DNA from: Gammaproteobacteria bacterium | GTDB taxonomy: Bacteria > Pseudomonadota > Gammaproteobacteria > SZUA-229 | Assembly: GCA_016191795.1 (NCBI GenBank) | Contig: JACPVK010000240.1 | Location: 1-8,383 of the forward strand | Reading direction: 5' to 3' | DNA: 8,383 nt | Translations under genes and position numbers: made by a program | Part shown: piece by piece, positions 1-4,929 of the stretch | Layout: the number at the start of each line of letters is the position of its first letter | Numbering within the stretch: position 1 is the first letter of the stretch | Notes under the pieces: model-generated | The model's database searches: none | Told to the model about the DNA's origin: nothing | Seen by the model: the letters and a program-made list of their open reading frames with translations, nothing else

Positions 1-75
1 ACTTATATTTTGATTTGATTCAGGACATAGCAAAAAAAATACACAGCTGTTTGCAGCAAGAAAAGGAACACTAGC

Positions 76-399
76 ATGTTAAGACAAGATTATCGTCTGG
101 CCATAGATAACGCCTGGTTGCAATTACATCGAACACTAACAGACAACAATGCTGGCGATTCCTCTACACGCCATCACGTGTTCAATATCAGTCGCGGTGG
201 CTTACGCTTTTCCAGCACTGAGATATTTGAAACACAGGAGCGCGTCAACGTAATCTTGCATTTACCCAACGACACCGAACATAAATCACTGGGTCGCATT
301 TGTTATTGCGAGCCGGATGAATCCAGTAAGGCATGCATTTATTACGGCGTCAGCTTTCTGGATAATTTTCTGGATATGACGCCGTTTCAAAAACCCTGA
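76..399 (+). CDS. PilZ-domain protein, probable c-di-GMP receptor
   Basis: A 107-residue protein made almost entirely of one PilZ domain. Both parts of the c-di-GMP binding signature are visible: RxxxR at R3-R7 (RQDYR) and [D/N]xSxxG at N37-S39-G42 (NISRGG). The usual late PilZ strand is seen at 90-96 (YGVSFLD). Proteins of this family bind cyclic di-GMP in the cytoplasm and change motility, adhesion or polysaccharide output through a partner; nothing here shows which. With both motifs present, nucleotide binding is likely, unlike the PilZ pilus protein itself, which lacks RxxxR. The ATG at 76 is preceded by AAAAGGA at 61-67, a good ribosome binding site at 8-base spacing, and RxxxR begins at residue 3, so the start is well supported. 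There is no signal peptide or membrane segment. It appears to be a single-gene unit, although the upstream side is only 75 bases. Confidence 0.88.
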   Translation: MLRQDYRLAIDNAWLQLHRTLTDNNAGDSSTRHHVFNISRGGLRFSSTEIFETQERVNVILHLPNDTEHKSLGRICYCEPDESSKACIYYGVSFLDNFLDMTPFQKP

Positions 400-419
400 G
401 GAATTTATTTCGTTATGTC

Positions 420-450
420 GTAGGATGGGTGCAGCGTAGCGTAACCCATC
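420..450 (+). repeat. REP-like palindrome, GTAG head, GATGGGT/ACCCATC stem
   Basis: GTAG at 420-423 is followed by a hairpin with 7-bp arms, GATGGGT (424-430) and ACCCATC (444-450), and a 13-base loop. A GTAG (or GTGG/GGAG) tetranucleotide just 5' of an imperfect hairpin is the known form of REP sequences mobilised by RAYT transposases. It lies 20 bases after the PilZ gene, the usual place for REPs. It has the same design as the palindromes around the RAYT at 7433 but a different stem, so it may belong to another RAYT family. Confidence 0.6.
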
Positions 451-491
451 ATTAAAAAGCGTGACGCAGGCACACCTGTTTTCTAAAAAGC

Positions 492-513
492 GTTGGCCTG
501 AAGGCCAACCCAC
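492..513 (-). repeat. REP-like palindrome, GTGG head, GTTGGCCT/AGGCCAAC stem
   Basis: Read on the minus strand this begins GTGG (513-510) and runs into a hairpin with perfect 8-bp arms GTTGGCCT/AGGCCAAC (492-499 and 502-509 on plus) and a 2-base loop. It has the head-plus-hairpin design of REP elements and points opposite to the palindrome at 420-450, giving a REP pair of the BIME type just after the PilZ gene. Confidence 0.5.
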
Positions 514-542
514 AACAGCACCACACTATAAATTTGTATCAA

Positions 543-611
543 TAAAAAAGGCCGGTGTTTGTGGCACCGGCCTTTGGGGATAAAAAGAGCGACGCTATTC
601 CTTGCGTCTAA
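543..611 (-). repeat. 69-bp direct repeat, copy 1 (two-hairpin module)
   Basis: Identical over 69 bases to 695-763, offset 152 bases. Read leftward it contains a small hairpin GACGC-8 nt-GCGTC (arms 604-608 and 591-595) whose loop is AAGGAATA, then the strong hairpin at 547-575 followed by a T-run. No protein frame is convincing. It may be the 3' end of a duplicated small RNA or of a lost gene together with its terminator. Confidence 0.8.
544..575 (-). terminator. Rho-independent terminator, repeat copy 1, leftward
   Basis: An 11-bp perfect stem (AAAGGCCGGTG 547-557 with CACCGGCCTTT 565-575) and a 7-base loop. On the minus strand the stem is followed by an uninterrupted run of six T, three of them in the stem. 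On the plus strand the tail is TTTGGGG, so it should work mainly for leftward transcripts. Confidence 0.7.
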
Positions 612-694
612 TCGGCGTGGTGGTCTTGCGTGTGACGACGACACGCGAATTAAGCGTGCCGCAGGCACACCTTATATTCTTTAATCTCACACAT

Positions 695-763
695 TAAAAA
701 AGGCCGGTGTTTGTGGCACCGGCCTTTGGGGATAAAAAGAGCGACGCTATTCCTTGCGTCTAA
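695..763 (-). repeat. 69-bp direct repeat, copy 2 (two-hairpin module)
   Basis: Exact copy of 543-611. Weaker similarity continues past the right edge (ATCGGCGTGGT after copy 1, ATCAGCGTGGT after copy 2), so the original duplicated unit was larger. Its small hairpin has arms at 743-747 and 756-760. It is the copy nearer the 3' end of ygiQ. Confidence 0.8.
696..727 (-). terminator. Rho-independent terminator, repeat copy 2, downstream of ygiQ
   Basis: The stem is 699-709 with 717-727 (11 bp), the loop TTTGTGG, with a T-run on the minus strand. It lies about 240 bases past the ygiQ stop and is one of the two strong leftward terminators downstream of ygiQ, so ygiQ transcripts may carry a long 3' tail. 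It could instead end a separate small leftward transcript starting between 764 and 960. Confidence 0.7.
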
Positions 764-962
764 GCATCAGCGTGGTTGCTTTGGAAACTGGTTGCTCGAC
801 CTCTACGGTTCGCTCTGCAAATTGTTAATCATATATTGCAGATCACGTGCCAATTTTCACACCAACTGTAAATCAATAACTTACACATACAATCTCAAGC
901 ACCAGGCCATTCAATAATGCAATATGCAAACATATCTGCATTGCGCGGATTGCATCTCGCAA
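764..962. other. Intergenic, no recognised feature
   Basis: AT-richer sequence between the repeat module and the ygiQ stop. I see no ORF with a start site and family resemblance, no tRNA and no clear promoter. A leftward small RNA ending in the terminator at 696-727 could start here, but nothing in the sequence proves it. Confidence 0.4.
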
Positions 963-3182
963 CTATTTCCCCTTGTGTTGACTGTTTTTTGACCGAGGTT
1001 GAGCTGTTTTTTTGCTGCTCACCCCCTGAGACCGCGGTGGCAAACCGGTGTGCTGGGTGAGCATTTTTCCACCAGGACGAGTACGTTTCTGGTGGGCCTG
1101 CTGTGAATTCTTGCGGCGTGGCGACTGATACGCAGCGGTTGTCGGCTGGTCACGTGGTATCAGATGTTGCGGGCCATCACCTATTAAATCGGCGCGGCCC
1201 ATGCGTTGCAGCGCCTCGCGCAACAGCGGCCAGTTATTTGAATCGTGATAGCGCAAAAATGCCTTGTGCAATTTACGCCGTCCCGGGTCATCCACCACAT
1301 CCACCTGCTCGCTTTTGTAATTCACCCGACGCAGGGGATTTTTGTGGGTGTGATACATGGCGGTGGCGGTGGCCATGGGTGAGGGATAAAACGCCTGCAC
1401 CTGATCGGCTCGGAAATTATTTTTCTTTAACCACAATGCCAGATTCAACATGTCTTCATCGGTAGTGCCGGGATGGGCTGCGATAAAGTAAGGAATGAGA
1501 TATTGTTCCTTCCCGGCTTCGCGCGTGAATTTTTCAAACAGTTGTTTGAATTCATCATAGGCACCCATGCCAGGTTTCATCATTTTCGACAGAGGTTCGT
1601 TTTCGGTATGCTCGGGGGCAATTTTTAAATAACCGCCAACATGATGCGTCACCAGTTCTTTAACATATTCCGGGTCCGTTACCGCCAGGTCATAACGCAA
1701 GCCGGAACCAATGAGAATTTTTTTAATGCCCGGCAGTTTTCGCGCGGCACGATACAACGCCGTCAAGGGTTTGTGATCTGTATTGAGATTTTCACAAATG
1801 CCAGGGAACACGCAACTCGGGCGCCGGCACGCCGCTTCGATTTGCGGATCCTTGCACGCCAGCCGATACATGTTGGCAGTGGGGCCGCCGAGATCGGAAA
1901 TCACACCGGTAAAGCCGGGCACCTTGTCACGGATTTCTTCCACTTCGTGCAATATCGATTCCTGCGAACGATTCTGCATAATGCGGCCTTCGTGTTCGGT
2001 AATGGAACAGAACGTACAGCCGCCAAAACAGCCGCGCATGATGTTCACCGAGAAACGAATCATTTCATACGCCGGAATTTTTTCACCCTTGTAAGCCGGA
2101 TGTGGCATGCGCGCAAACGGTGAGGCAAACACATAATCCATTTCTTCCGTGGTTAACGGTATCGGCGGCGGATTCAGCCACACATCCACATCACCGTGTT
2201 TTTGCACCAGCGCGCGTGCATTGCCGGGGTTGGTTTCCATGTGCAGCACGCGGCTGGCATGTGCGTACAATACTTTGTCGGCGGTGACTTTTTCAAACGA
2301 TGGTAGACGAATTACAGTGTGATCGCGCGGCAATTTGCGCGGCATGTTCAGCGTTGAAATATCCACCACATAATAAGCTTCATTGCGCCGCTTCTGTTCA
2401 CAGTCATCCATTTCACGTGGATTAAGATAAGGATTAATCATGCGATCAATTTTGCCCGGCATATCCACGCGGGTTGAATCCAGCTCCCACCAGTTGGCCG
2501 GTGTGTCGCGGCGAATAAAAGCCGTGCCGCGCACATCGGTAATATCAGAAATTTTTTCACCGGCCGCGATGCGATGTGCAACTTCAACCAGCGCACGTTC
2601 GGCATTGCCGTAAAACAACATATCGGCGGCGGCATCCAGCAAAATGGAATGACGCACGGCATCCTGCCAGTAATCGTAATGCGCAATACGGCGCAGCGAC
2701 GCTTCAATACCGCCAATCAATAACGGCACATCAGGCCAGGCCTCCTTGCAACGTTGCGAATAGGCAAGCACGCTGCGATCCGGCCGTTTGCAGCCAACAC
2801 CACCCGGTGTGTAGGCATCATCGGAACGTGGTTTGCGATCGGCGGTGTAACGATTAATCATCGAATCCATATTGCCCGCGGTCACACCAAAAAACAGATT
2901 GGGTTTACCCAGCGCCATAAAATCTTTTTTACTGCGCCAGTCGGGCTGCGCAATGATGCCGACACGAAAACCCTGCGCTTCCAGCAAGCGGCCAATAATC
3001 GCCATGCCGAATGATGGATGATCGACATAGGCATCACCGGTCACAATAATAATGTCGCAGCTGTCCCAGCCGAGCTTGTCCATTTCGGCACGGCTCATCG
3101 GCAAATACGGCGCTGGGCCGAAGCACTCGGCCCAGTATTTGTTATAGCTGTGGAGGGGTTTGGCGGTTGGCAGGTTCAGCAT
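963..3182 (-). CDS. ygiQ: YgiQ family radical SAM protein
   Basis: A 739-residue protein matching Escherichia coli YgiQ (UPF0313) along most of its length as I recall that sequence, and about the same size. The N-terminal block (14-170) carries the family strings YWAECFGPAP, GDAYVDHPSFGMAI and GVTAGNMDSMINRYTADR. The radical SAM core holds the iron-sulfur cluster motif CxxxCxxC as C385-C389-C392 (RGCFGGCTFCSITEHEGR), with GGYLKIAPEHTE (516-527) further on. The C-terminal 50 residues are lysine/arginine-rich and low in complexity, as in relatives. Such proteins reductively cleave S-adenosylmethionine; the substrate of YgiQ is not established as far as I know. No clear Shine-Dalgarno lies before the ATG at 3182, yet the family N-terminus begins within about 12 residues of it. 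It follows the terminator at 3231-3265, so it is probably its own transcription unit. Confidence 0.97.
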   Translation of the reverse strand: MLNLPTAKPLHSYNKYWAECFGPAPYLPMSRAEMDKLGWDSCDIIIVTGDAYVDHPSFGMAIIGRLLEAQGFRVGIIAQPDWRSKKDFMALGKPNLFFGVTAGNMDSMINRYTADRKPRSDDAYTPGGVGCKRPDRSVLAYSQRCKEAWPDVPLLIGGIEASLRRIAHYDYWQDAVRHSILLDAAADMLFYGNAERALVEVAHRIAAGEKISDITDVRGTAFIRRDTPANWWELDSTRVDMPGKIDRMINPYLNPREMDDCEQKRRNEAYYVVDISTLNMPRKLPRDHTVIRLPSFEKVTADKVLYAHASRVLHMETNPGNARALVQKHGDVDVWLNPPPIPLTTEEMDYVFASPFARMPHPAYKGEKIPAYEMIRFSVNIMRGCFGGCTFCSITEHEGRIMQNRSQESILHEVEEIRDKVPGFTGVISDLGGPTANMYRLACKDPQIEAACRRPSCVFPGICENLNTDHKPLTALYRAARKLPGIKKILIGSGLRYDLAVTDPEYVKELVTHHVGGYLKIAPEHTENEPLSKMMKPGMGAYDEFKQLFEKFTREAGKEQYLIPYFIAAHPGTTDEDMLNLALWLKKNNFRADQVQAFYPSPMATATAMYHTHKNPLRRVNYKSEQVDVVDDPGRRKLHKAFLRYHDSNNWPLLREALQRMGRADLIGDGPQHLIPRDQPTTAAYQSPRRKNSQQAHQKRTRPGGKMLTQHTGLPPRSQGVSSKKTAQPRSKNSQHKGK

Positions 3183-3230
3183 GGGGACAACTTTTCAAAA
3201 ATGTGCTGCATTGTACGGTGCCCGGCCACC

Positions 3231-3266
3231 AATAAAAAAGCCCGGAACTGTCCGGGCTTTTTTATA
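3231..3266 (-). terminator. Strong bidirectional-type terminator after the sigma/anti-sigma operon
   Basis: A 13-bp perfect stem (AAAAAAGCCCGGA 3234-3246 with TCCGGGCTTTTTT 3251-3263) and a 4-base loop ACTG. A- and T-runs on both sides allow function on either strand. Its position, downstream of the leftward anti-sigma gene and about 50 bases before the ygiQ start, suggests it insulates ygiQ from the sigma operon. Confidence 0.88.
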
Positions 3267-3277
3267 CACAGGGTTAG

Positions 3278-3419
3278 GGGCCATGCCCGCGACCAGAAAG
3301 GAAAAGAATAAGTCCGCAAATGCATGCTAATGAAAACAATAGCTTTTGCCTTATTTGCGTTTATTTGCGTGCATTTGCGGACTTCAGCTTTTAATCAAGC
3401 AGAGTCGCGGGCATGGCCC
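3278..3419. repeat. Nested long inverted repeats (142 bp), REP/MITE-like
   Basis: The outer arms are perfect over 16 bp (3278-3293 and 3404-3419). The inner arms are perfect over 15 bp (3310-3324 and 3370-3384), enclosing a 45-base loop. The outer arm carries the palindromic core GCGGGC-ATG-GCCCGC, and its right copy extends to 3427; on the minus strand this reads TGTGGGAGCGGGCC at its start, a form well known among Pseudomonas-type REPs. The whole could be an inverted REP pair around a smaller hairpin, or a small non-autonomous element. It lies in the 3' flank of the anti-sigma gene, so the operon's mRNA would carry it. Confidence 0.75.
3351..3380 (+). repeat. Three 10-bp tandem units in the inner inverted repeat
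   Basis: TTATTTGCGT occurs twice in direct succession (3351-3360, 3361-3370), followed by a diverged third unit GCATTTGCGG (3371-3380). The third unit lies inside the right inner arm of the inverted repeat at 3310-3384. Confidence 0.7.
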
Positions 3420-3460
3420 GCTCCCACAGCCCACAGCCCTGGGTAAGTGCCATTCAGGCC

Positions 3461-4177
3461 TTACACCTTGAGATAGGTCCAGCCGTTTTTCAGGTCTGAC
3501 ACCACGGCATCCAGTACCGAAGGCACTATTTCCACATCGGGCAGCAGGGCGACATTCTGTTTGGCGTCCTGTAAACGGCGGATGGTCTGGCCACAACCGA
3601 TCAGCGTGAGATTGGGATAACGCTGCTGCATCTCGCGTATCCGTGACGCATAAGGCGTGGTGCTCACCCGGAACAGATCGATGCCATGGCTGTTGGCGGC
3701 CAGATGCACCTGTAAATCCTGTCCGCTGATACTGGCATCATCCAGCAGTTTCTCGGTCTGGTTGAGGGCGCGCTCAAAGCGCTCGGGGGAGGCGGCATCC
3801 ACATGCAGCACCACGTGATCGGTGCGCGAAACAGCATCTTTCAGCGACACCATTTCCGCCTTGATAACACCATCTTCAGCAAATCGGCCATGGCCCAGCC
3901 AGCCAGCCATCACACTGATGACCATCAAACAACAGGCCGCCACGGCGTGGCGCCTATAGGGCCAGCGTTGTTGTTGGGTATCAACCTGGGCATCGGCCTG
4001 CGGGTGGCGATAACTTAAACGCATCATTTCCTTGAGCATATTCAGTTCGCACACCTGTTTTTTCAGCTGCGGATCGTTGCTGATTTGTTGCATCGCCTGG
4101 GTTCGCTCGGAAGCGGCCAGTTCGCCATCAACAAAGGCATTTAAATACTCATCAGAGAGCTGCTGATCGTGTTTCAT
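3461..4177 (-). CDS. Membrane anti-sigma factor with extracytoplasmic DsrE-like domain
   Basis: A 238-residue protein in three parts. Residues 1-75 form a helical cytoplasmic segment with the anti-sigma signature SDEYLNAFVDGELAASE (8-24). The zinc-binding HxxxCxxC of ZAS anti-sigma factors is absent; C43 stands alone. Residues about 77-95 are a single membrane helix after a basic stretch (RWPYRRH), giving an N-in orientation. Residues about 118-238 resemble DsrE/DsrF-like proteins of the COG1416 kind: HVVLHVD, ERFERALNQTEKLLDD, QVHLAANSHGIDL, TPYASRI, LIGCGQTIRRL with C195, then VPSVLDAVVSDLKNGWTYLKV. Its ATG overlaps the sigma stop codon (ATGA, 4174-4177), and TAAGGAGA (4183-4190) is its ribosome binding site, so the two are translationally coupled. 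The likely role is to hold the sigma factor at the membrane until the outer domain senses a signal. The anti-sigma role is well supported by context; the DsrE call rests on my reading of the fold signature. Confidence 0.85.
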   Translation of the reverse strand: MKHDQQLSDEYLNAFVDGELAASERTQAMQQISNDPQLKKQVCELNMLKEMMRLSYRHPQADAQVDTQQQRWPYRRHAVAACCLMVISVMAGWLGHGRFAEDGVIKAEMVSLKDAVSRTDHVVLHVDAASPERFERALNQTEKLLDDASISGQDLQVHLAANSHGIDLFRVSTTPYASRIREMQQRYPNLTLIGCGQTIRRLQDAKQNVALLPDVEIVPSVLDAVVSDLKNGWTYLKV

Positions 4178-4749
4178 TTCACTCTCCTTAATCGGTTAGT
4201 TTCATGAGTGGAAGACAAATTAAATTCAATCAAATCTTTTTTCAGTGACTGGCGCGCACGGCACAAACGACTCATCACGGTACCAATCGGAATATCCAGA
4301 ATCGCACTGACTTCGGCATAGGAAAATTCTTCCAGATCCACCAGCGTCAGCACTTCGCACTGGCCTATGGGTAAGCGGGCAACCGCTTTTTGTACTCGAT
4401 CCACTATCTGCTCCTGTTCACCTGTTTTTTCCGGCGTATTCGATGGCTCATATAACGCATCTTCCAGATCATCGATATTTTCCTGTGGTTTCAGGCGCCG
4501 CAAATGGTCGCGCCAGCAGTTAGTCAATATGGCAAACAGCCAGGGCTCGAGCTGCGAGGCATCGCGTAACTGGCCGCATTTTTCCATGGCACGCGCCAGG
4601 GTTTCCTGCACCAGATCATCTGCCAGGGCATGCTGGTGACACCACGAATAGGCCACGCGTAACAGCCTGGCCCGTTGCTGTTTAAGCCGGGCATCACAAC
4701 GCTGTGCGCTGAAAAAAAATGTTAATAAACCCATCCGCCATCCCGTCAT
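4174..4749 (-). CDS. ECF-type RNA polymerase sigma factor
   Basis: A 191-residue sigma-70 family protein of the ECF group, with region 2 at about 23-88 (DDLVQETLARAM at 44-55, WLFAILTNCWRDHLRR at 70-85), a variable linker at 89-115, and region 4 at about 116-171 with the helix-turn-helix SYAEVSAILDIPIGTVMSRL (143-162). There is no region 1 or 3. Region 2 binds the -10 element and core polymerase; region 4 binds the -35. It is the first gene of a two-gene operon with the anti-sigma factor. A promoter-like GGAATAAA-N14-CGTCTT lies at 4798-4771 on the same strand, giving an expected leader of only about 15 bases to the ATG at 4749. That start has no Shine-Dalgarno. The internal ATG at 4734 (residue 6) has GGGA six bases upstream and is a credible alternative; the first five residues are not needed for region 2. 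Confidence 0.95.
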   Translation of the reverse strand: MTGWRMGLLTFFFSAQRCDARLKQQRARLLRVAYSWCHQHALADDLVQETLARAMEKCGQLRDASQLEPWLFAILTNCWRDHLRRLKPQENIDDLEDALYEPSNTPEKTGEQEQIVDRVQKAVARLPIGQCEVLTLVDLEEFSYAEVSAILDIPIGTVMSRLCRARQSLKKDLIEFNLSSTHETNRLRRVK

Positions 4750-4770
4750 TTATGTGTATCTGTATTTCTC

Positions 4771-4798
4771 AAGACGCAACACCCCGCTAATTTATTCC
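4771..4798 (-). promoter_or_regulatory. Predicted ECF promoter for the sigma/anti-sigma operon
   Basis: On the minus strand GGAATAAA (4798-4791), 14 bases, then CGTCTT (4776-4771). The same string with the same spacing occurs on the plus strand at 4822-4849 before the divergent gene. GGAAT-type -35 and CGTC-type -10 elements are typical of ECF promoters. Taken with its position, this suggests autoregulation by the sigma factor encoded just downstream. The G-rich 14-base spacer differs from that of the partner, so the match is confined to the two contact elements. Confidence 0.75.
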
Positions 4799-4821
4799 CA
4801 CAAACATGAAATTTATAGTTC

Positions 4822-4849
4822 GGAATAAACCCGAATCTCCCCTCGTCTT
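4822..4849 (+). promoter_or_regulatory. Predicted ECF promoter for the metallophosphoesterase gene
   Basis: GGAATAAA (4822-4829), 14 bases, CGTCTT (4844-4849), a twin of the minus-strand promoter at 4798-4771. The -35 elements of the two promoters form an inverted repeat TTTATTCC/GGAATAAA separated by 23 bases (4799-4821). A start about 7 bases after the -10 would leave a leader of roughly 73 bases before the ATG at 4930. Confidence 0.75.
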
Positions 4850-4929
4850 AACATCGTTCAACCTTGGCTCAACCCGGTAAAGCACGAACAAAAATATTCA
4901 AACACACCCTGAAAGATGGAGAATTTAAA

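Larger units (their letters stand above)
457..672 (+). repeat. 21-bp dispersed direct repeat pair
   Basis: The 21-mer at 457-477 recurs at 652-672 with one mismatch (GTGAC versus GTGCC). The second copy contains a small palindrome GTGCC-GCA-GGCAC (656-668). Each copy precedes one copy of the 69-bp module (543-611, 695-763), but at different distances (65 and 22 bases). The stretch therefore looks like a duplication whose spacers have since diverged. Confidence 0.6.

Noticed and set aside
544..575. Terminator for the PilZ gene (rightward)
   Set aside because: On the plus strand the stem is followed by TTTGGGG, a poor U-tract. The T-run is on the minus strand.
543..763. CRISPR array
   Set aside because: Only two copies of a 69-bp unit that itself contains a terminator; no regular short repeats with unique spacers and no cas genes.
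711..917. 68-codon plus-strand ORF
   Set aside because: It begins inside the terminator repeat at 695-763, has no ribosome binding site and shows no recognisable domain.
1103..3311. Several plus-strand ORFs of 60-160 codons opposite ygiQ
   Set aside because: They are antisense frames of a well-conserved gene and their translations are low-complexity or Arg/His-rich with no family signature.
3461..4177. Zinc-binding ZAS-type anti-sigma factor
   Set aside because: The HxxxCxxC motif is absent; the cytoplasmic part has only C43.
4864..4929. TTG start giving a 681-residue metallophosphoesterase
   Set aside because: It adds 22 residues before an evident signal peptide, has no ribosome binding site, and sits close to the predicted transcription start. 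ATG 4930 with GGAGA upstream is clearly better.
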